Of a stretch of DNA of 41,922 nt, positions 24,978 through 32,658 are shown one piece after another. Every line of letters starts with the position of its first letter. Position 1 is the first letter of the stretch. This stretch comes from Candidatus Zixiibacteriota bacterium (GTDB taxonomy: Bacteria > Zixibacteria > MSB-5A5 > GN15 > FEB-12): NCBI GenBank assembly GCA_028715215.1, contig JAQUSF010000018.1, forward strand, positions 1 to 41,922, in the 5' to 3' direction. The notes below the pieces were generated by a model. That model was not told the DNA's origin, ran no database searches, and saw nothing but the letters and a program-made list of their open reading frames with translations. The position numbers and the translations under genes are program-made.

Positions 24978-25937
24978 ATGGATGATATAGACAAGTTTAT
25001 CGAGCGCATCCGGGAACTGACCGGCTGGCAGCAGGTCCCGCGCCCGTCGATTATTACTGATACTTCGGACTGGACCAGAATAAAACGGGGCGATATCATG
25101 CATCTGGATAACTGCGATTTCCTTATCACCGGCAACCGATATGAAACGCGTTTCGGAATCGAGGACCAGCCCAAGTACTGGGTTTTCAGCGCCTTCGAGC
25201 TGGCCACCGGCCGGCAGAAGATTATAAAAACCGTCTTCCATGAAGATTTTTATGTCCATATCAGCATTTTCCGCATCCACTGCTATCGCAGCCCGGAAAA
25301 GGAATCCCGGGTGCTGGATCTGGTGCGCGGGGACGAACGCTTTATGCAGGGTTATACCTCGCTCGATGAAAAGGGCAATCATGTTCGTATAATCGATTTC
25401 ATCAAGGGTAAAGCCTTATTGAACGACATCCATGAAAACACCAAAAGCCATGAACAGTATTTCCACGAGGACCTGCCGGACATCCTGAAAAAACTGACCG
25501 GTTCCCTCGAAGCCATCGCCCTCTTGCACCGCTTCGGTACCTGTCACGGCGATATCCGCAACGACCACATCATCATCGAGCGGGATACGGGTAAATTCCG
25601 CTGGATTGATTTCGACCTCAACCAGCATGTCGCCGATTTCGACGTCTGGAGTATCGGCAACATCATCAATTATGCCGTCGGCAAAGGGATAAATTCCTTC
25701 CATAATGTTTTAAAAAACAGTAAATTCCCTGCCGAAGTACGGCAGAGTTTGTGTTCCGACGATTCCTCCGCTTTTTACGAATACCGGATCATGAACCTTA
25801 AAAAACTGTACCCATATATACCGGAAAAATTGAGCAATATCCTGCTTCATTTTACTATCAATCCGAAATGTTTTTACAAAAATATTGAAGAATTGTTAAA
25901 TGATTACACGGATATGCTTGAAACCGAATTCCCATAA
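24978..25937 (+). CDS. Protein-kinase-fold protein with variant catalytic motifs
   Basis: The 319-residue protein has a C-terminal kinase lobe that can be read. Lys84 in KIIKTVF may be the ATP-anchoring lysine. CHGDIRNDHIIIE holds the catalytic-loop His190-Gly191-Asp192, with His197 where Asn is usual. IDFD at 210-213 stands for DFG, and FDVWSIGNII at 221-230 resembles the DxWSLG of helix F. It thus belongs to the protein-kinase-like superfamily with a DFD and HGD variant also seen in small-molecule or bacterial Ser/Thr-like kinases. The N-terminal 75 residues have no motif I recognise. There is no membrane segment. It precedes the sensor kinase by 56 bases on the same strand. Substrate and even activity are unknown. 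Confidence 0.65.
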   Translation: MDDIDKFIERIRELTGWQQVPRPSIITDTSDWTRIKRGDIMHLDNCDFLITGNRYETRFGIEDQPKYWVFSAFELATGRQKIIKTVFHEDFYVHISIFRIHCYRSPEKESRVLDLVRGDERFMQGYTSLDEKGNHVRIIDFIKGKALLNDIHENTKSHEQYFHEDLPDILKKLTGSLEAIALLHRFGTCHGDIRNDHIIIERDTGKFRWIDFDLNQHVADFDVWSIGNIINYAVGKGINSFHNVLKNSKFPAEVRQSLCSDDSSAFYEYRIMNLKKLYPYIPEKLSNILLHFTINPKCFYKNIEELLNDYTDMLETEFP

Positions 25938-25993
25938 AGCCATGCTAAAAAGGTAGCCGAAGCGAAGGCCAAGAAAGGTGATGCAATAAAAGG

Positions 25994-27811
25994 ATGAAAA
26001 CAGTCATAATCGGCGGTGGTCGCGGCTGCCGGGCAATCATCAAGCTGGCCCGGGGACCATTCTTAAAAGAACTGCTGCTGGAGATTGAATGCGTCATAGA
26101 CACCGACCCGGAAGCGCGGGGAATGATATACGCCCGGGAAGAAGGCATCCGCACCACGACCAAAATCGACGAAGCCCTGGCGATTCCCGGCCTGGAACTG
26201 ATTATTGAGCTGACCGGTCGGGACGATGTACTGGAAAACATCTACAAGATCCTCCCGCCCGGGGTCAAACTGATTGACCATACTTTCGCCCGCATTTTCT
26301 GGGACCTGGTCAACGCCCAGGAAGACAAAAAACGCCAGCTCGAAGAAATGACCATCCTGGAACAAAAAATCGAAATGGAGCGGCACTTCTTACAGAGCCT
26401 GTTCGACAATATCCCCGACCTGGTCGTGGTCCTGAACATGGATAAGAAAGTCATCAAAATAAACGCCAGCCTTAGCCGTTACTCCGGTTTTTCATTCAAA
26501 GACGCCATGGATAAACGATGCGAACAGCTCCTGGCCGATACGGAGCTCGCCGCCCAGTGCCGGGAAACCCTGCCGTTAATCGACGATGTTCTGCAGAGCG
26601 GCGAATCCCGCTCGGTGGTCTGGCGAACGGAAGCCCCCGAAGAAACCCACTGGGAAGTGACGCTTACGCCCATCCTTGACCAGTACAACACGGCGGAGGC
26701 GGTATTGATTACCTGGCACCGCATCACCGAAAAAGTGAAATTACTCCGGGAAATCGAGAGCGCCGAGCAGCGCTTCAAGAGTTTCATCGACTCCGCACAG
26801 GACTGGATCTCGATTAAGGACCTTGATGGTCGTTATTTAATCGTCAACCCGGTTATCGCCCGCTCTTTCCATAAAAACCCTCAGGATTTTACAGGTAAAA
26901 AACCCGAGGATATGTTTCCGGCTGAACTAACCAGACTCATCAACCGCCATGACCGGGAAGTTATCACCTCCGACCGGCACCGGACATACGAGGAGACCAT
27001 CAACATTGACGGCCGCGACCACCATTTTAACACCCTGCGTTTCCCCCTCAAGGACTACAAGGGCAGCACCATCGGGGTATGCACCATCATGCGCGACGTT
27101 ACCTCGGAAAAGGAACTGCGCGACCAGCTGGTACAGAGCACCAAGCTGGCCGCCCTGGGCAAACTGGCGGCGGGGGTGGCTCATGAAATCAATAACCCGC
27201 TTTCGGGTGTTCTGGCCTATGCCGAGGATATGCTCGACGAGGTTCCGCCCGACAACCCTCTGCACCGGGATATCAGCGTTATCATCCGCGAAACCCTGCG
27301 TTGCCGGGATATCGTCCGCAACCTGCTCGATTTCGCCCGCCAGGACACGCCCAATTTCGAGAAAATCAACCCCAACCTGATAGTCGACCAATCGGTTTCA
27401 CTGCTCGAACGTCTCCCCCAGTTCCGAAATATCGGCATCGAGGTAAACAAGAAGGAAGAACTTCCCTTCATCCAGTGCGACCCCCACCAGATTCAGCAGG
27501 TGATTTTAAACCTCATGCTCAATGCCGCCGACGCCATGAAAGAAACCGGAAAAATAATACTGACCACCGATTATGAACGCTGGCACAACCGGGTTATAAT
27601 TTCCGTAGAAGACAACGGTCCCGGCATTCCTGAAAACCTGATTGACAAAATATTCGAGCCCTTTTTCTCCACCAAAGGTACCAACGGCCTCGGGCTGGCC
27701 GTCAGCTGGGGTATTATTGAAAGACATCGGGGGATTATCGAAGTTGACACGGCAGTCGGCGGCGGAGCCATATTCCGCATCATCCTGCCAGCCCTGTTCG
27801 AGAAAGCATAG
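25994..27811 (+). CDS. Sensor histidine kinase with N-terminal Rossmann (NAD-binding-like) domain and two PAS domains
   Basis: The 605-residue protein has no membrane segment, so it senses inside the cytoplasm. Residues 1-105 form a Rossmann-like domain: KTVIIGGGRGCRAIIKLA gives a glycine-rich beta-alpha turn, then ECVIDTDPEARGMIYA and ELIIELTGRDDVLENI. These resemble the nucleotide-binding folds of homoserine dehydrogenase and dihydrodipicolinate reductase. A helical linker leads to PAS domains at about 133-250 and 258-375. The kinase core has His397 (GVAHEINNPLSG), an N-box (VILNLMLNAADAM), a G1 box (VEDNGPGIP) and a G2 box (GTNGLGLAVSWG). The response regulator follows 37 bases later and is the obvious partner. 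Sensing of an NAD-type nucleotide is an inference. Confidence 0.85.
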   Translation: MKTVIIGGGRGCRAIIKLARGPFLKELLLEIECVIDTDPEARGMIYAREEGIRTTTKIDEALAIPGLELIIELTGRDDVLENIYKILPPGVKLIDHTFARIFWDLVNAQEDKKRQLEEMTILEQKIEMERHFLQSLFDNIPDLVVVLNMDKKVIKINASLSRYSGFSFKDAMDKRCEQLLADTELAAQCRETLPLIDDVLQSGESRSVVWRTEAPEETHWEVTLTPILDQYNTAEAVLITWHRITEKVKLLREIESAEQRFKSFIDSAQDWISIKDLDGRYLIVNPVIARSFHKNPQDFTGKKPEDMFPAELTRLINRHDREVITSDRHRTYEETINIDGRDHHFNTLRFPLKDYKGSTIGVCTIMRDVTSEKELRDQLVQSTKLAALGKLAAGVAHEINNPLSGVLAYAEDMLDEVPPDNPLHRDISVIIRETLRCRDIVRNLLDFARQDTPNFEKINPNLIVDQSVSLLERLPQFRNIGIEVNKKEELPFIQCDPHQIQQVILNLMLNAADAMKETGKIILTTDYERWHNRVIISVEDNGPGIPENLIDKIFEPFFSTKGTNGLGLAVSWGIIERHRGIIEVDTAVGGGAIFRIILPALFEKA

Positions 27812-27848
27812 AATATGCAGGTTTATATTAAAATATGGGAGAAATAAA

Positions 27849-28628
27849 ATGACACAAAAGATAAATATACTGGTTATCGACGACGAACAGATAATTCTCG
27901 ACAGCATCGAAAAACACCTGCGTAAGGAAAATTATCGGGTATACACGGCGTTGTCGGTTCTCGAGGCCCAGAAGCTGATGACAGGCGCAACCTTCGATAT
28001 TTTTCTGACGGATTTAATGATGCCTGACATCGACGGCATGGAATTCATGAAAATAGTCAAGACCCAACAGCCGCATGCCCCCGTAATTATGATAACCGGC
28101 TATGCCACCATCAATACTGCTCTTCAGGCCAAGCAGCTGGGGGCGTTCGACTATATCGCCAAACCTTTCACGAAAAAGGAGTTGATGGGGGTTATCCGCC
28201 GGGCGGCGGAACTGGTGGCGGCGGCCAGGTCGGCTGGCGGCGACAAAGCCGCCGATTCCCCGGATAGCGAGGCTAAATCCAGCCCCATCAGGTCTGTCGG
28301 CGACCAGTCCTGGATGATGCAGGAAGAAAACGGAGTGGTCCTTCTGGGAGTGGAACGTTCCTTCCTGAATACCATTGGAAAAATACAGATGATTAACCTG
28401 CCGGCCAAAGGCGACCGCCTGCGCCAGGGCGGTCCCTACCTGCAGATTTTCTCCACCGACCTGCGCTCACATACGGTCTTATCCCCATTGTCCGGGATGG
28501 TGGTCGAGGTCAACAACAAGGTGATTGAAAATCCCAACTCGGCGCTTCAGGACCCATACGGCGAGGGCTGGCTGATTCGCCTGGAACCTTCCAAGTTTGA
28601 ATTTGAGAGAAAACTCCTGGGATTATAA
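27849..28628 (+). CDS. Response regulator with glycine-cleavage H-protein-like output domain lacking the lipoyl lysine
   Basis: This protein of 259 residues starts at the ATG at 27849, supported by GGGAG seven bases upstream. The open frame extends further upstream, but that part overlaps the kinase. Residues 1-125 are a receiver: Asp11-Asp12, phosphoacceptor Asp55 in LTDLMMPD, then MITGYA and the Lys of AKPF. After a low-complexity Ala/Ser/Asp linker, residues 145-250 follow GcvH: QSWMMQEENGVVLLGV, IGKIQMINLPAKGD, LSPLSGMVVEVNNKV and DPYGEGWLIRLEP. The segment where GcvH has its lipoylated ESVKA reads IFSTDLRSHTV, with no lysine, so lipoylation cannot occur there. There is no DNA-binding domain. 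The output is probably a protein-protein interaction. Confidence 0.88.
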   Translation: MTQKINILVIDDEQIILDSIEKHLRKENYRVYTALSVLEAQKLMTGATFDIFLTDLMMPDIDGMEFMKIVKTQQPHAPVIMITGYATINTALQAKQLGAFDYIAKPFTKKELMGVIRRAAELVAAARSAGGDKAADSPDSEAKSSPIRSVGDQSWMMQEENGVVLLGVERSFLNTIGKIQMINLPAKGDRLRQGGPYLQIFSTDLRSHTVLSPLSGMVVEVNNKVIENPNSALQDPYGEGWLIRLEPSKFEFERKLLGL

Positions 28629-28636
28629 GGCGGGTA

Positions 28637-28822
28637 TCAACCTTTGTACTTATTTTCCGTTGGGGGACGGGTGAAATTTTTATCACAAAATTTCGCAATT
28701 TGGCAGCTGTCGGAACAACGGCAGTTTGTTTCCCGGCATTTAAACGACCGGTAAAGCGACCAGCCCAGCCAAAAAACAGCGACCGTCACGATAAAACCAA
28801 CCACGATTATTTCCAGCCACAT
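28637..28822 (-). CDS. FeoB-associated Cys-rich membrane protein
   Basis: This 61-residue protein has one membrane helix (residues 3-24, WLEIIVVGFIVTVAVFWLGW). A short cytoplasmic tail holds a Cys cluster, KCRETNCRCSDSCQIAKFC, with Cys at 29, 34, 36, 40 and 46. This is the pattern of the small proteins found after feoB (FeoB_associated family). Their function is not established; metal or Fe-S binding has been supposed. The frame is open further upstream inside feoB, but the ATG at 28822, just after the FeoB stop, gives the family's normal size. It converges with the response regulator across eight bases. Confidence 0.85.
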   Translation of the reverse strand: MWLEIIVVGFIVTVAVFWLGWSLYRSFKCRETNCRCSDSCQIAKFCDKNFTRPPTENKYKG

Positions 28823-28833
28823 GGTAATTATCC

Positions 28834-31359
28834 TTATCCAATACCGAGAAAACGACCCGCCTGATACACCAGCATGGTGATAAGAAAAGCCAGCAGGGTC
28901 AGGCCGCCAAGCTGGAACAGAGCCCATTTCCAGGAATTGCTTTCCCGTCTCACGACCGCCAGAGTGGCCAGGCAGGGCATGCTGATTAACATAAAGAGCA
29001 TAATGCAGAAAGCCACCAGCGGAGTGTAATTCTTCCTCAGCTTATCCCGCAGAGCCTCCGGCCCGTCCTCATCATCACCCACCGAAAAAACAATTCCCAT
29101 TTGAGCCACGAACACCTCCTTGGCGGCAAAGGCACCGATTAACGCCGTACCGATACGCCAGTCAAAGCCCATCGGCCGTAACACCGGTTCGAGAAAATGA
29201 CCGATGCGCCCGGCTACTGACGCCGTCAGCGCCTCGCCCTGTTTCTGCCGGTTTATCTCCTTTACCGTTTTTTCATACGGTATCCATGCGCTATCCATAT
29301 ACGTTACCACCCCGCGATAAATTTGCGGTTGTTTATATTCGATTTCCGCCAGCGTTATGTTCAGGTTGGATTTAAGCAGCAGGTATGCTGGCGCGTCCGG
29401 TTTAAGGCGGCCCTCGTTTACAGCATTATCAAATGTGTTCCTTGCCCGGGTAACCATATCGCGTACCTCGAGAAATTCCGACAGAATCCCCCCTTCGGGA
29501 GTGTTTTCAAGCCCCACTACGATACTGTCTTTAAACCGTTCGGCCTCGCGGTACTCGCGGTCACGGGAGTAAAAGCGGGCTTGCTTCCGGGCAGTTGTCA
29601 TTTCCGCCTGCAAGGCTTGTTTGATGAGAGTGGCTTCCGGCGGAAGTCCCAGCCGGCTGTTTAACTTTATTACTGCCGAATAATAATTATCCTCGGCCCG
29701 AGTCATCATCGTATCGTAGTCAGTATCATAAACTTCTTTCCTGGGATAGCTGGTCATCGCCCATAGAACAATCGAGATACCCAGGATAACCGTACCAGCC
29801 TTTTTCAGGTACAGCCAGCCCCGTTCCCACATGTGAATCAAAATGCCCTTCAGGGTGGGTACGCGGTACGGCGGCAGCTCCATGACAAACGGCGCCGATA
29901 ATCCCTTAAAAAGGGTAGAGCGCAGGACCCGGGCGGCAAGAACCGCCAGAACGATGCCGATTAAATAAATAATCCACAGCATGGGACCATGCCAGACCCT
30001 GGGGAAAAAGGCCGGGATAATTAAAGCGTAAATGGGCAGGCGGGCGCCGCAGCTCATCAGGGGTATAATCAGCATGGTGGTCAAGCGGTCGCGTTTATTT
30101 TCGAGCATGCGGGTTGCCATCACCGCTGGTACCGAACATCCGAACCCGATCAACATGGGAATAAAGCTCTTGCCATGCAGACCGATTTTATGCATCAGGC
30201 GGTCCATTATGAACGCCGCCCGGGCCATATACCCGGAATCCTCCAGAAGGGCAATCGCCAGAAACAATAAAAGAATATTGGGCAGAAATACAATCACTCC
30301 TCCAACCCCGCCGATGATACCATCCACCAGCAGTGATTTTAAGGGACTGGTGGTAGCGGCCGGCCACAAAAAAGATATTTGCCCGCTCAGCCAGGAAAAA
30401 AACCTTTCAATCCAGTGCATCGGCGCCTCACCCAGTGTAAAAGTCAATTGAAACACCAGATACATCAGCCCCAGGAAAATGGGAAAACCGAGAAGGCGGT
30501 TGGTGACCACGGCATCCACCAGGTCGGACGACGTATAGCGCGCTTGCACGGTGGAACGAACCGTTTCCTGGCAGGCACCCGAGATAAAACCGTATCTTTT
30601 ATCGGAAATGATTATTTCGGGATGGTCGCCGAATATTTTTTCCAGGTGCATGGCGCTCCGGTTAACCGCCTCCAGTATTTCCGGAGCGTTCACCAGTTCC
30701 TTAATCTGCCGGTCATCCTCAAGGAGTTTTAAAGCCAGCCAGCGCGGGTGATACTTGTGATGGTGATATTTTTTATCCCCCAGAAGTTGCTCGAGGTGGT
30801 CCAGTTCTTTTTCAATTTCCCGGCCATAATTAATCCTGACCGGCTTGAAATGGATCTTCCCGTCGGCCATGGCCACGATGGTATCCAGCAACGCCGGCGT
30901 TCCCCGGTTTTTCTGAGCCACCATCGGCACAATCGGCGAGCCCAGCAGTTCCGATAACTTTTTCAGGTCAAACTCAATACCGCGTGACCTGGCAAGGTCG
31001 CTCATGTTGAAAACCAGTATCAGCGGCACGCCCAGCTCCATAAACTGAACCGCCAGGTAAAGATTACGTTCAAGATTGGAAGCGTCGATGATGTCAACGA
31101 CAATATCCGGTTTATCCTTGATGATAAAATCCCGCGCCACCATCTCTTCGACGGAATAAGCGGTCAGGCTGTAGGTGCCCGGCAGGTCCACGACGTTTAT
31201 TTCAAAAGCCCCGTGTTTGCACAGGCCGGCTTTTTTCTCCACCGTCACGCCGGGATAGTTACCTACATGCTGGCGGGCACCGGTCAGGTTATTAAAGACT
31301 GTCGTTTTCCCGGAATTGGGATTACCGGCCAGAGCGACCGTTATCTTCCTGGTTATCAT
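28834..31359 (-). CDS. feoB: Ferrous iron transporter FeoB
   Basis: This 841-residue membrane GTPase has a G domain with G1 GNPNSGKT (residues 12-19), G2 in GNYPGVTVEKK, G3 DLPGTYSLT and G4 NMSD (residues 118-121). The helical GDI-like domain is at about 180-265. The membrane core contains the two Gate motifs (GFGCSVPAVMATR and GAFAAKEVFVAQ). It imports Fe(II) across the inner membrane. Between WAMTSYPRKEV (about 540) and GRIGHFLEPVL (about 718) lies a hydrophilic helical insertion of about 165 residues, longer than in E. coli FeoB. This explains the size. It is preceded by two feoA genes and the DtxR-type repressor. Confidence 0.94.
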   Translation of the reverse strand: MITRKITVALAGNPNSGKTTVFNNLTGARQHVGNYPGVTVEKKAGLCKHGAFEINVVDLPGTYSLTAYSVEEMVARDFIIKDKPDIVVDIIDASNLERNLYLAVQFMELGVPLILVFNMSDLARSRGIEFDLKKLSELLGSPIVPMVAQKNRGTPALLDTIVAMADGKIHFKPVRINYGREIEKELDHLEQLLGDKKYHHHKYHPRWLALKLLEDDRQIKELVNAPEILEAVNRSAMHLEKIFGDHPEIIISDKRYGFISGACQETVRSTVQARYTSSDLVDAVVTNRLLGFPIFLGLMYLVFQLTFTLGEAPMHWIERFFSWLSGQISFLWPAATTSPLKSLLVDGIIGGVGGVIVFLPNILLLFLAIALLEDSGYMARAAFIMDRLMHKIGLHGKSFIPMLIGFGCSVPAVMATRMLENKRDRLTTMLIIPLMSCGARLPIYALIIPAFFPRVWHGPMLWIIYLIGIVLAVLAARVLRSTLFKGLSAPFVMELPPYRVPTLKGILIHMWERGWLYLKKAGTVILGISIVLWAMTSYPRKEVYDTDYDTMMTRAEDNYYSAVIKLNSRLGLPPEATLIKQALQAEMTTARKQARFYSRDREYREAERFKDSIVVGLENTPEGGILSEFLEVRDMVTRARNTFDNAVNEGRLKPDAPAYLLLKSNLNITLAEIEYKQPQIYRGVVTYMDSAWIPYEKTVKEINRQKQGEALTASVAGRIGHFLEPVLRPMGFDWRIGTALIGAFAAKEVFVAQMGIVFSVGDDEDGPEALRDKLRKNYTPLVAFCIMLFMLISMPCLATLAVVRRESNSWKWALFQLGGLTLLAFLITMLVYQAGRFLGIG

Positions 31360-31428
31360 GGTTGGGGATATTTTGATGGCGATTAACTCTTTCCGGAGTT
31401 AAAAGGATAAAAGGCTTATTCAGTTATA

Positions 31429-31647
31429 TTACTCGACCTCTATTTTATGCGCCATGCCCCGCCCTAAAAGAAGACGGGTTTCTTTCATGGCGACAATGAA
31501 CGGACCGCGCCGACTGTTGCTTATAACTTCCAGTTCCACTCCGGGTACCAGACCCATATTTGCCAGACGGGCTTTCAAGCCCCGTCCGGCATTAACCGTC
31601 AACAATTTTACTTTTTTCCCGGCAGCCACCATCGACAACGGCATCAT
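31429..31647 (-). CDS. feoA: FeoA-domain ferrous iron transport protein
   Basis: This protein of about 72 residues has an SH3-like FeoA domain: KLLTVNAGRGLKARLANMGL, VPGVELEVIS and RGPFIVAMKETRLLLGRGMA. FeoA proteins are small cytoplasmic partners of FeoB. I set the start at the ATG at 31647, with AAGGA nine bases upstream; a second ATG follows immediately at 31644, with GAGG at suitable spacing. The frame is open further upstream, but that part overlaps the other FeoA and is not conserved. It is one of two different FeoA proteins in this operon, a common arrangement in anaerobes. Confidence 0.88.
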   Translation of the reverse strand: MMPLSMVAAGKKVKLLTVNAGRGLKARLANMGLVPGVELEVISNSRRGPFIVAMKETRLLLGRGMAHKIEVE

Positions 31648-31675
31648 TTCCTCGCTTCCTTTTCCACGAATCTTA

Positions 31676-31909
31676 TTAATGGAGCAGTTCAATCATAATT
31701 TTCGAAGCATCTTCCTTGCGTAACGACAGGTGGTACCCTTTAACCTTTATCTCAATCGGATCCCCGAGGGGGGCATAACGTTCCACCTCCACCTCCACCC
31801 CGGGAACCACCCCCATATCGACAATCCTTTTTTTAACCGCTCCCCGACCTTCAATTTTCAAAATACGTCCCTTTTTACCGGGTGCCATTTCATTTAGAGT
31901 TGTTGTCAC
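31676..31909 (-). CDS. feoA: Second FeoA-domain protein
   Basis: The product is 77 residues: TTTLNEMAPGKKGRILKIEG, then GAVKKRIVDMGVVPGVEVEV, APLGDPIEIKVKGYHLSLRK and ASKIMIELLH. This is the standard FeoA SH3-like fold with the LGDPIEIxVxGYxLSLR signature. I chose a GTG at 31909, because AAGGA lies eight bases upstream and the protein then begins with the conserved TLxEMxPG strand. An ATG start at 31987 would add a basic extension that overlaps the repressor gene further and has no ribosome-binding site. The chosen frame overlaps the end of the dtxR-type gene by 20 bases. Confidence 0.87.
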   Translation of the reverse strand: MTTTLNEMAPGKKGRILKIEGRGAVKKRIVDMGVVPGVEVEVERYAPLGDPIEIKVKGYHLSLRKEDASKIMIELLH

Positions 31910-32423
31910 GGGTTTTTTCCTTCTGCTTGCGGAGACCTGGCTTTCTTTTGACCGAGGTTCGGCTGTTATGTGAGGTTTTTTTTTCATGACCGCAGTATTT
32001 TTTAAATTCATGCACACAATTGGCGCCCGGAACCGGGCTTTTCTCAATAAAATCGACGAATTCAACAAACCGTTCGAGTATTTCGCGCGGAATGGTGTGC
32101 TCTATCCGGCAGGCACCTTTATCCGCGATACCTTCTTCAACCGCCAGCACCTTGACAAAAAAATCCCTCAAAGCGCGGTGCCTGCGAACCACATCCCGGG
32201 CGGCCTGCTCGCCTTTTTCAGTAAGAGTAACAACTTCATAGGGCGAATAGTTCACCAGATTTTTCTGCGCCAGCACCTGCAAAGCCCCGGTAACGGAAGA
32301 AACATTAACCTTCAACAGCCGGGAAATATCTTTTGACCGAGCTGCCTGTTTGTCGGAAACAAGATGAAAAATAGCCTCCAGATAATCTTCCAGGCTGGCG
32401 CTGAGCATTTCCGATGTCGGCAA
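31890..32423 (-). CDS. DtxR/MntR-family metal-dependent repressor
   Basis: This protein of about 177 residues has a winged helix (about residues 8-70: SASLEDYLEAIFHL, then VSSVTGALQVLAQKNLVNY) and a dimerisation domain with RRHRALRDFFV and ACRIEHTIPREILERF. The metal residues look mixed. The N-terminal Asp and Glu (EDYLEAI) match MntR positions 8 and 11, while C-x2-E-H matches the DtxR/IdeR iron site. It has no C-terminal SH3 domain; instead it ends in a basic tail of about 30 residues that overlaps feoA2. As first gene of the feo operon it would repress when Fe(II) or Mn(II) is ample. I chose a TTG at 32423, six bases after AAGGAG; the ATG at 32408 is the alternative. Confidence 0.88.
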   Translation of the reverse strand: MPTSEMLSASLEDYLEAIFHLVSDKQAARSKDISRLLKVNVSSVTGALQVLAQKNLVNYSPYEVVTLTEKGEQAARDVVRRHRALRDFFVKVLAVEEGIADKGACRIEHTIPREILERFVEFVDFIEKSPVPGANCVHEFKKYCGHEKKTSHNSRTSVKRKPGLRKQKEKTRDNNSK

Positions 32424-32447
32424 AATCAACTCCTTTACCGTTAAAAG

Positions 32448-32461
32448 TTAGTCGCGACTAA
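32448..32461 (-). promoter_or_regulatory. Perfect 14-bp palindrome, probable operator of the iron-uptake operon
   Basis: TTAGTCGCGACTAA is a perfect palindrome placed one base after the -10 box of the operon promoter, over the likely transcription start. DtxR-family operators are inverted repeats of this kind, often with TTAG/CTAA ends. Binding by the repressor encoded next to it is inferred. Confidence 0.72.
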
Positions 32462-32462
32462 T

Positions 32463-32491
32463 AATGTACGGAGAACCTAACTTTTTGTCAA
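32463..32491 (-). promoter_or_regulatory. Promoter of the dtxR-feoA-feoA-feoB operon
   Basis: On the minus strand a perfect -35 TTGACA (32491-32486) is followed by a 17-base spacer and a -10 TACATT (32468-32463). The palindromic operator follows directly. Confidence 0.7.
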
Positions 32492-32658
32492 GAGCTTTTG
32501 TGAGATTTTTCACAAGATTTTCAACCGCTTTTATGCCAGGCTTAAGACTATATTATTTAACGACATATCAAGAGACTAAGAATTCATAATTTACCCAGTT
32601 TCCTGTTGCTCCTGCCTTTAAAAACGCTATTTTTGACATCAAAAGGACACGGTTATCG

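Noticed and set aside
24900-25382. 160-codon open frame on the minus strand
   Set aside because: It lies mostly opposite the kinase-like gene, has no ribosome-binding site and no recognisable domain; it is a shadow frame.
27642-27848. Longer N-terminus for the response regulator
   Set aside because: This part overlaps the conserved end of the histidine kinase in another frame. The ATG at 27849 has a ribosome-binding site and starts the receiver fold correctly.
32508-32562. 11-base periodic T-rich units before phoB as a Pho box
   Set aside because: TTTCAC, TTTCAA, TTTATG and CTTAAG do fall at 11-base steps, but they match the CTTAAC consensus poorly and the region is generally T-rich.
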